The translations under genes and the position numbers were made by a program. 64,000 bases of DNA from Atlantibacter subterraneus (GTDB lineage: Bacteria > Pseudomonadota > Gammaproteobacteria > Enterobacterales > Enterobacteriaceae): assembly GCF_007570865.1 (NCBI RefSeq), contig NZ_VLPS01000003.1:558001-622000 (forward strand), in the 5' to 3' direction. The notes under the pieces were generated by a model. It saw nothing but the letters and a program-made list of their open reading frames with translations. It had not been told where the DNA came from and did no database searches. Below, one piece after another: positions 1-8,746 of this stretch (within the stretch, counting starts at the first letter, position 1; each line of letters begins with the position of its first letter).

Positions 1-505
1 CAGGGCCAGCGTCGAGATGACCAACTCGCGTCTTGAGGGGATGAACTTCCAGCAAATGATCCAGCAGGCGGTGGCGCGTAATAACGGTTCGGTGCAGGCG
101 CAGCAGTTCGAAGAGAACGCGACCAAACTGGAACAGTTCACGACGGACGTGTCGCTCGACCACGGCAAGCTGACGCTAAACAAAATGGAAGGGCGTTCCT
201 CCATGCTGGCGATGAATGGCGAAGGCACTATGGACCTGGTCACTGAACAGTGCGATACCCTGTTCCAGGTGCGGGTGGTCGATGGCTGGAAAGGCGAGGG
301 CAGCCTGGTAGAATTCCTCAGGCAAACGCCGATCCCGCTGCGGGTCTATGGCTCCTGGAAGCAGTTGAACTACTCGCTGCAGGTTGACCAGGTGCTGCGT
401 AAGCATCTGCAGGAGGAAGCTAAGCGGCGGCTGAACGACTGGGCCGAGCGCCATAAAGACAGCAGCAAGTCGAAGGACGTGAAAGAGTTGCTGAAAAAGC
501 TGTAA
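1..505 (+). CDS. asmA: AsmA, C-terminal part (5' end outside window)
   Basis: The reading frame is open from base 2 and stops at 505, so only about the last 167 residues are present. AsmA is a large inner-membrane-anchored protein of the AsmA-like/VPS13-type group, linked to outer-membrane lipid balance. The tail carries the conserved block LRVYGSWKQLNYSLQVDQ followed by RKHLQEEAKRRLNDWA and a lysine-rich end. I recognise this as the end of enterobacterial AsmA rather than of its paralogue YicH, which ends differently. In E. coli asmA sits next to dcd, far from moeB. Here its 3' end faces a glycosidase locus and moeBA, so the neighbourhood is rearranged. A terminator follows directly. Confidence 0.85.
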   Translation, partial: RASVEMTNSRLEGMNFQQMIQQAVARNNGSVQAQQFEENATKLEQFTTDVSLDHGKLTLNKMEGRSSMLAMNGEGTMDLVTEQCDTLFQVRVVDGWKGEGSLVEFLRQTPIPLRVYGSWKQLNYSLQVDQVLRKHLQEEAKRRLNDWAERHKDSSKSKDVKELLKKL

Positions 506-511
506 TAAAAA

Positions 512-531
512 ACGGGGCCAAATGGCCCCGT
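512..531. terminator. Terminator between asmA and the GH31 gene
   Basis: A perfect 9 bp stem (acggggcca / tggccccgt) with a 2-base loop is preceded by an A-tract and followed by ttggttt. It lies between two convergent genes, so it probably ends transcription from both sides. Confidence 0.75.
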
Positions 532-543
532 TGGTTTATCCGC

Positions 544-2910
544 TTAGCGCGCTTGCCAGCTGCGGCTCGCGTCGCCGTTGATCAGCAGCGTGCGGTGTTC
601 GCCGGGCGGCAGGCTAACGGTAAGTTCACGCCACGCAGGCTGATAATCGCCACGGGTCGAGACTTCCAGACGAAGGGTGTTAGCATCGCAGGTCAATTCC
701 CACTCCAGCCACAGCGCATTGCCGTCCTGATAGCCCCAGCTCTCGCCGTCGTCTTCAAACAGCAGGCCACGACTGGTCCCGCAGCCCTTCAGCGGGAACA
801 GCTTCAGCTCGCGACAGGTGTCGTCTTTCGGGCTGGTATGCGCCAGCCGCGCGCTCATCGGCAGGCCCGCGCCCGCACGCACCAGCAGCGGTAGCGTTTC
901 CAGCGGTGCTGCCAGGGTGATCCATTGCCCGCCGCTGTACCAGTTGCCGGTGTAGAAGTCATACCAGCCGTCGGTATTGGCGGGCAACCACAGCGTACGC
1001 TCGCGTGCGCCAGGCTCAACCACGCTGGCGACCAGCAGGTCCTTGCCGAGGATAAACTCATCGCACTCTTCAAAGGTCTGCGCATCGTGTTCGTGATCGA
1101 GGAACGTCGGGCGCAGTATCGGCTCGTCATCGGCGTGGGCCTGCCACAGCAGGGTATAGAACCACGGCAGCAGACGGTAGCGCAGTTCGATGGCGCTGCG
1201 GATGGCGGGCGTGATGGCCGGGTACATCCAGGGTTCGTTAACCGTATGGTCGTCATTCCAGGAGTGGATAGTGAAACGCGGGTGCATTACGCCGTTTTGC
1301 ACCCAACGCACAAACAGCTCCGGGTCTGGACGATCGCCGGAAAAACCGCCCACATCGTGGCCGACGTTATACAGCCCCGAAAGGCTCATGCCGACGCCCA
1401 TGCGGGTGTTAAAGCGCAGCGTTTCCCAACTGGTGCGGTTATCGCCGCTCCAGGTTTGCACGTAGCGCTGCATACCGGCGCAGCCGGAACGGGAAATCAG
1501 GTACGGGCGTTTTTCCGGCGCGAAGCGCTGCTGGGCTTCCAGCGACGCGCGCATCATCAGCAGCGGCATCACCGGGCGAATATATTTGATGGCGATGGGA
1601 TTGCCGAAGCCGTGGCAGCGCGCTTCGCCATCCCACACTTCAAACTCGTTGTTATCGTTCCAGGTGGAGTCAATGCCCATTTCCAGCAGCTGGGTGGTGA
1701 CGCCGTTCTGCCACCATTTGATGGTATCCGGGTTGGTGAAATCGAGGTTGGAGCCTTCGTCATCCCAGAAGCTTGAACGCTCCGGCTTATCCGACTCTGA
1801 ATCACGAATAAACAATCCCTGTTCCGCCACTTCGTTATAGCGCGGATGGTCCTGCAACAGGCAGGGCTTGATATTGGCCGCCAGCCGCAGCCCCGCATCA
1901 TGAAATGCCTGGCTCATCACTTTTGGCTGCGGCACTTTGTCGTAGTTCCAGTTGAACACGTAGCGCTTGTTGTTGATGGAGGTATAGCCGGACGACAGCT
2001 GGAACGAATCGCAGGGAATGGCGTGCTCTTTGCACAGCCGGATAAAATTCATCAGCTGCTGCTGGGCGTCCGGCGCGTCGGTGTAGTGCATGGTTGAGCC
2101 GCTATAGCCCAGGCTCCATTTCGGCCCGAAAATCGTTTTGCCGGTCAGCCGCACAAAGGCTTTGGTGATATCCAGCACCCGCTTGCCGACGAACAGGTAA
2201 TAATCGATATCCCCCGCCTCCGCCTGCCAGCGGCGATAGGGGCGATGGTAGTTGTCGATCTCTTTACCCATGTCGAACCAGCAGCTGCTCAGGTTATCGT
2301 AAAACAGCCCGAAGCTGACGCCGGGGCGCTGGGTGATGGTAAACGGAATATGCTTGTACAGCGGATCGGTATGGGCGGCGTTATAGCCCATGGCGTCCAG
2401 GTTACGCATTTCGTAGCGCTTGCCGTTGCGCTGTAGCGGCCCGGCCTTTTCCCCCAGCCCGTAATAACGGTCGCCTTCCAGCCGGTGCTGATAGTGCGCC
2501 ACGCCGTCGCCGTGGGCGTTGATCAGATAGGCGCTGGTCGCGCGGTCGCTGGCCAGTAGCTGCCACTTGCCCTGGTCATCCCGGTAATGCCACTCCAGCC
2601 ACAGCGGCTGATGCACCGTCACGCGTAAGGTGTCGGTGGCGACCACCAGGCGATCGTCTTGCTCCTCAACGCTGAAGCCCGGCAGGGTAAATCCGCTCAA
2701 ATCATCGCGGCTACGACCTTCCCAGGGCACGTCCTGTCCGGGCGCGATGCTCCAGGTTTTATCCAGCGCCCAGCCGGTATTGCGGGAGATTGCCACCCGA
2801 AACAGCCCCTTTTCCAGTACGTACAGCGCCAGGCGATAACGTTGATCGAGTTGCAGCGTAACATGGCTTTGGTCTGCGTTAAGCAGGGTCCAGTTTTTCA
2901 GTGTTTTCAT
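544..2910 (-). CDS. Glycoside hydrolase family 31 (alpha-glycosidase)
   Basis: A 788-residue cytoplasmic enzyme with no signal peptide. It has the GH31 layout: N-terminal beta-sandwich (about 1-240), a TIM barrel (about 260-600) and C-terminal beta domains. The nucleophile motif STWNDNNEFEVW places Asp at about 419, and WSGDNRTSWE places the acid/base Asp at about 490. Family members remove alpha-linked glucose or xylose from oligosaccharides or glycosides. The substrate cannot be read from the sequence. It is not a close match to K-12 YicI, whose N-terminal region reads quite differently. It starts 14 bp after the MFS gene with an AAGGGA ribosome site, so the two form an operon under the divergent LacI-type regulator. 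An alpha-glucosidase or alpha-xylosidase role is inferred. Confidence 0.88.
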   Translation of the reverse strand: MKTLKNWTLLNADQSHVTLQLDQRYRLALYVLEKGLFRVAISRNTGWALDKTWSIAPGQDVPWEGRSRDDLSGFTLPGFSVEEQDDRLVVATDTLRVTVHQPLWLEWHYRDDQGKWQLLASDRATSAYLINAHGDGVAHYQHRLEGDRYYGLGEKAGPLQRNGKRYEMRNLDAMGYNAAHTDPLYKHIPFTITQRPGVSFGLFYDNLSSCWFDMGKEIDNYHRPYRRWQAEAGDIDYYLFVGKRVLDITKAFVRLTGKTIFGPKWSLGYSGSTMHYTDAPDAQQQLMNFIRLCKEHAIPCDSFQLSSGYTSINNKRYVFNWNYDKVPQPKVMSQAFHDAGLRLAANIKPCLLQDHPRYNEVAEQGLFIRDSESDKPERSSFWDDEGSNLDFTNPDTIKWWQNGVTTQLLEMGIDSTWNDNNEFEVWDGEARCHGFGNPIAIKYIRPVMPLLMMRASLEAQQRFAPEKRPYLISRSGCAGMQRYVQTWSGDNRTSWETLRFNTRMGVGMSLSGLYNVGHDVGGFSGDRPDPELFVRWVQNGVMHPRFTIHSWNDDHTVNEPWMYPAITPAIRSAIELRYRLLPWFYTLLWQAHADDEPILRPTFLDHEHDAQTFEECDEFILGKDLLVASVVEPGARERTLWLPANTDGWYDFYTGNWYSGGQWITLAAPLETLPLLVRAGAGLPMSARLAHTSPKDDTCRELKLFPLKGCGTSRGLLFEDDGESWGYQDGNALWLEWELTCDANTLRLEVSTRGDYQPAWRELTVSLPPGEHRTLLINGDASRSWQAR

Positions 2911-2924
2911 AACGTCCCTTATCT

Positions 2925-4226
2925 TCAGGCGCGACGCGCGCGGCGTTCAGCGATAAATACCACCAGGAAGAAGGCCCCGATGAGATCGAAGAAGCCCATG
3001 GCGATAAACAGCGGGTTAAAACCGATCTTGTCGGCGGTGACGCCGATAAGCAGTGAGAACAGGAAGCTGGCGATCCACGCGCAGGAGCCGCGCATGCCGT
3101 TAACGGTCGCCATCTGGCCTTTATCGAACGACTCCACCACCAGCGCGCTGAGCATGCAGGAGATAATCTGGTGCCCGAAGCCGCCGATGGAGATCAGGAT
3201 GATGGTGATATAGGGATCGCGAGTCAGGGCGACGATAGCCAGCGACACCATTAAAAACGCGCCGGTGACCGAACTGGCGACCACCGAGTTGACCCGGCTA
3301 CAGCCAAACAGGCGGGTATACAGACGAGTTAAATAGCCGCTGGCGACGCTACCGAGATCGGCGGCCAGGAACGGCAGCCAGGCGAACATGGCGATCTGCT
3401 TCAGGTCCATGCCGTGTTCTTTAGCCAGATACAGCGGCACCCAGAAGCTCATCACCGCCCAGGCGGGTTCGGCCATAAACGCCGGAATAGCGATACCGTA
3501 AAAGCGTCTGTTTTTGCCGACGGTTTTCAGGGCGGTAAAGAAAGGGAGTTTGACCGCGGGCGGTTCGTTATCCTGCTGGATATAGGCCAGCTCGTCTTTG
3601 CTCAGATTGGGGTGCTTCTCCGGGTTATGGTAAAACAGCCACCACAGCAGCACCCACAGCAGCGCCAGCACGCCGGTAAACATAAATGCGCCCTGCCAGC
3701 CGAACGACGCGTGGGCAAAATAGATAATCGGCGGTGCCAGCATCGCGCCAATCGAAAAGCCCACGCCCGCCCAGCCAGCGGCGACCGGGCGCTCCTTTTT
3801 CGGGAACCATTCGCCGAGGGTTTTGGCGTTAGCGGGGGTGGCGGCGGCCTCTGCGCCGCCCATCACAAAGCGCAGCAGCGCCAGCTGTAGCCAACTGCCC
3901 GCACCGGCATGAAAAATACAGGTCAGCGCCCAGATCGAGGCGCAAATCAGAAAGCCGATTTTCAGGCCGATGACGTCAATCAGCCAGCCGCAAATCGGCT
4001 GGAAAACCGTATAGGCCAGCTGGAATGCGCCAACAATCCACGAGTACTGCTCGGTGGTGATGCCCAGGCTCTCTTTCAGTTCCGGGGCGAGGATCCCCAG
4101 CGAGTTACGGGTGATGTAGTTAACCGTCACCCCCATCAAAAACAGGACCAGCACCCACCAGCGCAGGTTTTTCACAACGCGCCGGGTTTTTCCGGTCGCT
4201 AACGGCTCGTTCACACCCTGACTCAT
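2925..4226 (-). CDS. MFS transporter, ACS/hexuronate-permease type
   Basis: A 433-residue protein with about 12 hydrophobic segments and a central cytoplasmic loop around residues 200-230. The N-terminal half, with NYITRNSLGILAPELKESLG and the following WIVGAFQLAYTVFQP, is typical of the anion:cation symporter branch of the major facilitator superfamily (ExuT, GarP, GudP type). It is first in the operon with the GH31 gene and is divergent from the LacI-type gene. It most likely brings in the glycoside or sugar acid that the hydrolase acts on. The start is supported by a GGAGA site 8 bases upstream. The substrate is unknown. Confidence 0.85.
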   Translation of the reverse strand: MSQGVNEPLATGKTRRVVKNLRWWVLVLFLMGVTVNYITRNSLGILAPELKESLGITTEQYSWIVGAFQLAYTVFQPICGWLIDVIGLKIGFLICASIWALTCIFHAGAGSWLQLALLRFVMGGAEAAATPANAKTLGEWFPKKERPVAAGWAGVGFSIGAMLAPPIIYFAHASFGWQGAFMFTGVLALLWVLLWWLFYHNPEKHPNLSKDELAYIQQDNEPPAVKLPFFTALKTVGKNRRFYGIAIPAFMAEPAWAVMSFWVPLYLAKEHGMDLKQIAMFAWLPFLAADLGSVASGYLTRLYTRLFGCSRVNSVVASSVTGAFLMVSLAIVALTRDPYITIILISIGGFGHQIISCMLSALVVESFDKGQMATVNGMRGSCAWIASFLFSLLIGVTADKIGFNPLFIAMGFFDLIGAFFLVVFIAERRARRA

Positions 4227-4331
4227 AACGGTCTCCAGACAGCGTTAATACGGTTGATTGGTATGACAACTCGCGGAACGGGGTTAACCGGACGGCACCG
4301 CGCGGATTTCATATTCCTTTGAAATAGTGTT

Positions 4332-4366
4332 GGTATCGATACGGCTTACGGCGTATTGGTTGACCA
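4332..4366. promoter_or_regulatory. Two palindromes, candidate operators for the LacI-type regulator
   Basis: In the divergent intergenic region there is a perfect palindrome gtatcgatac (4333-4342) centred on CG, the usual centre of LacI/GalR operators. A second inverted repeat follows, attggt-tg-accaat (4353-4366). Both lie 110-140 bp upstream of the transporter and 160-190 bp upstream of the regulator. The rest of the 299 bp gap (4227-4525) is AT-rich and holds no gene I can support. Which palindrome, if either, is bound is inference. Confidence 0.5.
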
Positions 4367-4525
4367 ATCTGAGACTAGTTAAGGGTCTGGCGTGAAAAAA
4401 GTGGAAAGTGTGCAAACTTTCTCATTAATCCGCACATTTTGACGTTACGCTGATTTAACTGATGAAATTATTACTGTTTATCTCATGAAAATTTTTTCAT
4501 TTCGCGATTGGGCGTAGATCACACA

Positions 4526-5596
4526 ATGAGCAAAAACCTAAAAATCAGCCTGATTGCTGAGCAAACGGGCCTGTCGATCAGCACGGTTTCCCGCGTACTG
4601 GCGGGGAAGTCGAACACCAGCGATGCGGCGCGGGCGCGCGTGATGGCGTGCGCTCGCCAGCTTGGGGTGCTGGACGGGATGGCGGCAGGGCGGCTGCTGC
4701 TGAATAACCTGCTGGTGTTCGCGCCGCAGCGCGCCTTTGACGAGCGTTCCGATATTTTTTATTACCGGGTGATCCAGAGTATTAATAAGGCACTGGCCCC
4801 CCATGACGTGCGGTTGCGCTACTGCGCGCTGGAAGAAGAAGACAGCGACGCCAACCTGTTTTTGGCGCGGATCAACGAGCCGGATAGCCAGGCCGCGATC
4901 CTGCTGGGTATCGACAGCGCGCATATCCACGATCTGGCTGCCGATATCGGCAAGCCCTGCGTGCTGATTAACTGCCGCGATCCAAAAATGCGCCTCCCGG
5001 CGGTCGCGCCGGATCACCGTTCCATCGGCGAGGCCGCTGCCCGCTATCTGTTTGAGATGGGGCATAAGCAGGTGGTTAACCTGTTGTGCTTGCGGCGCTA
5101 CACCATGGACTTGCGGCTGGCGGGGATTAAAGAGAGCTGGGAAGCGCACAATCTGGCGTTTGATGAATCCCGCCATCTCATTGCCGCCAGCAGCTTTAGC
5201 GCAAAAGAGAGCGAGGCGCTGATCGGTGATTTTCTGGCAAACGCTGACGGCCCGCTGCCCAGCGCGATTCTGGCGGGCGGCGATTTTATGGCGGCAGGGG
5301 CGGTCACCGCGCTGCAAAAAGCCGGTTTGCGGGTGCCGCAGGATATCTCAGTGATGAGCATCGATGCCTTTAATCTGGCAGCGATTCAGGATGTGCCGCT
5401 CACGGCGATGCACGTGCCGCGCGATGAGTTGGGGGAAGAAGCGGTATTGATGCTGCAACAGCGTCTGATCCGGCCCCACGCGGCCTGCGGTACGCTGCTG
5501 TTGCACGGCACCCTTGCAGTCAGGGAGTCGGTGCGCCGCATCCGCAGCGGTAAACACGCTGCCGGGGTACGGCACAACGGTTTATATGACGATTAG
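4526..5596 (+). CDS. LacI/GalR-family transcriptional regulator
   Basis: A 356-residue protein. The N-terminal helix-turn-helix (LIAEQTGLSISTVSRVLAGK, about residues 8-27) and hinge are followed by a periplasmic-binding-protein-like sensor domain. That domain contains the usual C-terminal features (AILAGGDFMAAGAVTALQ, then VSVMSIDAF). I chose ATG 4526 because it puts the helix-turn-helix at the standard distance from the N terminus; a TTG at 4508 would add six residues. The ribosome site is weak. It is divergent from the transporter/GH31 operon and probably represses it until a sugar binds. Its stop overlaps that of convergent moeB by 4 bp. Confidence 0.88.
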   Translation: MSKNLKISLIAEQTGLSISTVSRVLAGKSNTSDAARARVMACARQLGVLDGMAAGRLLLNNLLVFAPQRAFDERSDIFYYRVIQSINKALAPHDVRLRYCALEEEDSDANLFLARINEPDSQAAILLGIDSAHIHDLAADIGKPCVLINCRDPKMRLPAVAPDHRSIGEAAARYLFEMGHKQVVNLLCLRRYTMDLRLAGIKESWEAHNLAFDESRHLIAASSFSAKESEALIGDFLANADGPLPSAILAGGDFMAAGAVTALQKAGLRVPQDISVMSIDAFNLAAIQDVPLTAMHVPRDELGEEAVLMLQQRLIRPHAACGTLLLHGTLAVRESVRRIRSGKHAAGVRHNGLYDD

Positions 5597-6342
5597 TGAC
5601 CGCAAACCTCGCACTGCGGGTTGCGCGCCAGCTTCATCTCGCGGAACTGACAGGTCATGGCGTCATACATAACGATTTTGCCCGCCGCGGCTTTGCCGTA
5701 CCGGGCGAGGATTTTGATCGCTTCCATGGCCTGCATCGCGCCAATCACGCCAACCAGCGGGGCCATCACGCCCGCCTCCACGCAGCTTAACGCGCCGTCG
5801 CCGAATAACCGGCTCAGGCAGCGGTAGCAGGGTTCGTCGTCCCCCCAGGTAAATACCGTGATTTGCCCTTCCATGCGGATCGCCGCGCCGGAAACCAGCG
5901 GGATTTTTTCGGCAAACGCCAGCCGGTTAAGCTGATTGCGCACCTCGACATTATCGGTGCAGTCCAGCACCAGATCGTGGGCGGCAATCTGCTGTGCCAT
6001 CGCCGCGTCGTCCAGCAGGGTGGCGACACTATCAATAACGGCGTTGGGATTGATGGCGGCGAGCTGTTCCCGCGCCGAATCCACTTTCAACAGCCCGACA
6101 GTCGCGTCGCGGTGCAGCGTCTGGCGCTGCAGGTTGGAAACGGAAACCGTGTCGAAATCGACCAGCGTTAACTGCCCGACGCCCGCCGCCGCCAGATACT
6201 GGCTGGCGGCGCAGCCCAGCCCACCGAGGCCGACAATCAGCACCCGCGCGGCTTTCAGACGCTCCTGGCCGTCAAAATCAAACCCGCGCAGCACGATTTG
6301 CCGGTTATAGCGCATCATCTCCTGGTCGGTGAGCTGCTCCAT
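5593..6342 (-). CDS. moeB: Molybdopterin-synthase adenylyltransferase
   Basis: 249 residues, the same length as in E. coli. MoeB is an E1-like enzyme that activates the C-terminal glycine of MoaD as an adenylate, so that sulfur can be loaded for molybdopterin synthesis. The nucleotide fold is seen as LIVGLGGLGCAASQYL (about 34-50), the conserved DCTDN (about 130) follows, and the zinc ligands are CYRC and the terminal CEVCGH. It lies 2 bp downstream of moeA on the same strand, the normal moeAB operon. Cytoplasmic homodimer that binds MoaD. Confidence 0.97.
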   Translation of the reverse strand: MEQLTDQEMMRYNRQIVLRGFDFDGQERLKAARVLIVGLGGLGCAASQYLAAAGVGQLTLVDFDTVSVSNLQRQTLHRDATVGLLKVDSAREQLAAINPNAVIDSVATLLDDAAMAQQIAAHDLVLDCTDNVEVRNQLNRLAFAEKIPLVSGAAIRMEGQITVFTWGDDEPCYRCLSRLFGDGALSCVEAGVMAPLVGVIGAMQAMEAIKILARYGKAAAGKIVMYDAMTCQFREMKLARNPQCEVCGH

Positions 6343-6344
6343 GG

Positions 6345-7577
6345 TTAGCCTCCAAACAGGTGATTAAACGGCTGAACCTCGACCCATTCGCCGGCTTCAA
6401 CATTGCCGCGCTCGCGCTCCAGCACCACAAAACAGTTGCCCTGGCTGAATGAGCTGAAAATATGCGATCCCTGATGGCCGGTGGTGACCACTTCCGGCGT
6501 ACCGTCCGCGCCGCGCTGCAAAATGCCGCGCTGGAAGTCGAGGCGGCCCGGAGATTTTTTAAAGCGACCGCCCGCACGCACCCGCAGCGTTTGCGGCAGG
6601 GAGAGGGTGTGTTGGCCGTTAAGCTTCGCCAGCAGCGGGATCGCCAACTGGTAAAAGGTCAGCGCCGCAGAGACCGGGTTGCCCGGCAGGCCGCAAAACC
6701 AGCTATTCGGCAGGCGGCCAAACGCGAAGGGTTTGCCCGGCTTGATCGCCAGCTTCCAGAAGGTGATTTCACCCAGTTCTTCCAGCAGGGTTTTGGTGAA
6801 ATCCGCTTCGCCTACCGAGACGCCGCCCGAACTGAGTACCACGTCCGCCTGGCTATCGGCCTGAATAAACGCGGCGCGCAGCGCATCCGGATCGTCAGGG
6901 ATTATCCCCAGATTGATCACCTCGCAGCCGAGCTGCTCCAGCATCACATGCACCGCGAGGCGGTTGGTGTCATAAATCTGGCCGTCGCCGAGCGGCTGAC
7001 CCGGCAGCTGTAGCTCATCGCCGGTGGAGAAAATCGCCACTCTGGTTTTGCGCACTACCTCGACATGGGGGATGCCAAGCGACGCCAGCATCGGCAGTTC
7101 GCCCACGGTGAGTCGGGTCCCGGCGGTGAGCACCGCCGCATCGCGCTGGATATCTTCCCCGCGCAGGCGAATGTTTTGCCCCGGACGCACCGGATGCGGA
7201 AAGCGCACGCCCGCGTCGTTGGCGTCGGCTTCTTCCTGCATGATCACCGCGTCGCAGCCCGCCGGAACCGGCGCGCCGGTCATGATGCGGATGCAGGTAC
7301 CCTGCGGCCATTGGCCCTGGAACGGTTGCCCGGCGAACGCTTTGCCTGCCACCGGCAGCACCGCGCCGTCTTTCACATCGCCCAGGCGCACCGCGTAACC
7401 GTCCATCGCCGAATTATCGAATCCGGGAACGTCCATGGGCGACGTGACATCGCGCGCCAGCACCCGGCCAAAAGCCTGTTGCAGCGGTAAGGTTTCGGTA
7501 TCGGTCAGCGGCGTGATACGGGCAAGCATCTGTCCAAGGGCGTCATCAAGCGCCATCAGTCCAGCGGTGAAATCCAT
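6345..7577 (-). CDS. moeA: Molybdopterin molybdenumtransferase
   Basis: MoeA inserts molybdate into adenylated molybdopterin, the last common step of molybdenum cofactor synthesis. Signature blocks are [18 protein letters not shown], the [11 protein letters not shown] nucleotide-binding loop, KPGKPFAFG and [12 protein letters not shown] chose the ATG at 7577, giving 410 residues and MDFTAGLM as the first residues, because AGGAGAG lies just upstream and it matches the E. coli length of 411. The longer frame starting at 7610 has no support. First gene of the moeAB operon, divergent from iaaA. Confidence 0.97.
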   Translation of the reverse strand: MDFTAGLMALDDALGQMLARITPLTDTETLPLQQAFGRVLARDVTSPMDVPGFDNSAMDGYAVRLGDVKDGAVLPVAGKAFAGQPFQGQWPQGTCIRIMTGAPVPAGCDAVIMQEEADANDAGVRFPHPVRPGQNIRLRGEDIQRDAAVLTAGTRLTVGELPMLASLGIPHVEVVRKTRVAIFSTGDELQLPGQPLGDGQIYDTNRLAVHVMLEQLGCEVINLGIIPDDPDALRAAFIQADSQADVVLSSGGVSVGEADFTKTLLEELGEITFWKLAIKPGKPFAFGRLPNSWFCGLPGNPVSAALTFYQLAIPLLAKLNGQHTLSLPQTLRVRAGGRFKKSPGRLDFQRGILQRGADGTPEVVTTGHQGSHIFSSFSQGNCFVVLERERGNVEAGEWVEVQPFNHLFGG

Positions 7578-7783
7578 GAGCTCTCTCCTGGCGGGAAATA
7601 AAGGATGCATTATGTCAGAAATCGCACTTCAGCGGGATGCCCCATCTGGGGGTAGGGAAGCCGGGGCGCTTTACATCACATGTGGCACTTTCTATATTCA
7701 AATTCGATATGAATAAATTGCAACGATAATGATATTTATAAAGAAAACGTGGCAATACCTTATTGATGCAGGATAAAGAGAGC

Positions 7784-8746
7784 ATGGGAAAAGCGGTTAT
7801 TGCCATACACGGCGGCGCAGGGGCGATTGCCCGGGCCAGCATGAGCGCGGAGCGGGAGCGCCAGTATATCGCCGCGTTGGCCACGGTGATTGAGGCCGGG
7901 CAGGCGATTCTGGCAGCGGGCAGCAGCGCGCTGGATGCGGTTACCGAAGCCGTGCGTTTACTGGAAGAGTGCCCGCTGTTTAATGCCGGGATCGGCGCGG
8001 TGTTTACCCGGGATGCCACCCACGAACTGGACGCCTGCGTGATGGAAGGCCATACCTTAAAGGCGGGCGCGGTAGCGGGCGTCAGCCATCTGCGTAACCC
8101 GGTACTGGCGGCGCGGCTGGTGTTGGAAAAAAGCCCCCACGTGCTGCTGATTGGCGACGGGGCGGAAGCCTTCGCCCATCAGCACGGCATGGAGAGCGTC
8201 TCGCCGGATATTTTTTCCACCCCGGAGCGGCTGGCGCAGCTGCATCAGGCGCAACAACACAATGCGGTCCAGCTTGATCACAGCGCGCCGCTGGATGAGC
8301 GGCAAAAAATGGGCACCGTCGGCGCGGTGGCGCTGGATCGCCACGGCAATCTTGCGGCAGCAACCTCCACCGGCGGGATGACCAATAAACTGCCGGGCCG
8401 GGTTGGGGATTCCCCGCTGCCGGGTGCGGGGTGCTATGCCAATAATGCCAGCGTGGCGGTCTCCTGTACCGGCACCGGCGAAGTGTTTATCCGCGCGCTG
8501 GCGGCCTATGATATCGCCGCACTGATGGAGTACGCCGGGCTGAGTTTACCCCAGGCGGCGGAGCGGGTGGTGATGGAGAAGATCCCGGCGCTCGGCGGCA
8601 GCGGCGGGCTGATAGCCATTGACCGGGAAGGCAACGTGGCGATGCCGTTTAACAGCGAAGGCATGTATCGCGGTTATGGCTACGTCGGCGATGCGCCCAC
8701 GGTGGGCATTTATCCGGAAGCAGGAGGCCCTGGTGTCACAGAATGA
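7784..8746 (+). CDS. iaaA: Isoaspartyl peptidase / L-asparaginase (plant type)
   Basis: A 320-residue Ntn-hydrolase that is made as a precursor and cuts itself before the catalytic threonine in MGTVGAVAL, giving alpha and beta subunits. It removes isoaspartyl residues from dipeptides and has weak asparaginase activity. Other family blocks are IHGGAGAI at the N terminus, NAGIGAVFT, and [19 protein letters not shown]. The start at [11 protein letters not shown] (7784) matches E. coli; seven residues upstream are in frame but not expected. It overlaps gsiA by 14 bp and heads the glutathione import operon. Confidence 0.96.
   Translation: MGKAVIAIHGGAGAIARASMSAERERQYIAALATVIEAGQAILAAGSSALDAVTEAVRLLEECPLFNAGIGAVFTRDATHELDACVMEGHTLKAGAVAGVSHLRNPVLAARLVLEKSPHVLLIGDGAEAFAHQHGMESVSPDIFSTPERLAQLHQAQQHNAVQLDHSAPLDERQKMGTVGAVALDRHGNLAAATSTGGMTNKLPGRVGDSPLPGAGCYANNASVAVSCTGTGEVFIRALAAYDIAALMEYAGLSLPQAAERVVMEKIPALGGSGGLIAIDREGNVAMPFNSEGMYRGYGYVGDAPTVGIYPEAGGPGVTE

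Noticed and set aside
1-505. Assignment as yicH, which in K-12 adjoins a GH31 gene on the same strands
   Set aside because: The tempting synteny (AsmA-family gene, then minus-strand GH31 and transporter) is misleading: the C-terminal residues match AsmA, not YicH, and the hydrolase and permease are not YicI and YicJ.
925-1776. A 283-codon plus-strand open frame opposite the GH31 gene
   Set aside because: It lies wholly inside a clear GH31 coding sequence on the other strand, has no recognisable motif and reflects high GC in the complementary frame.
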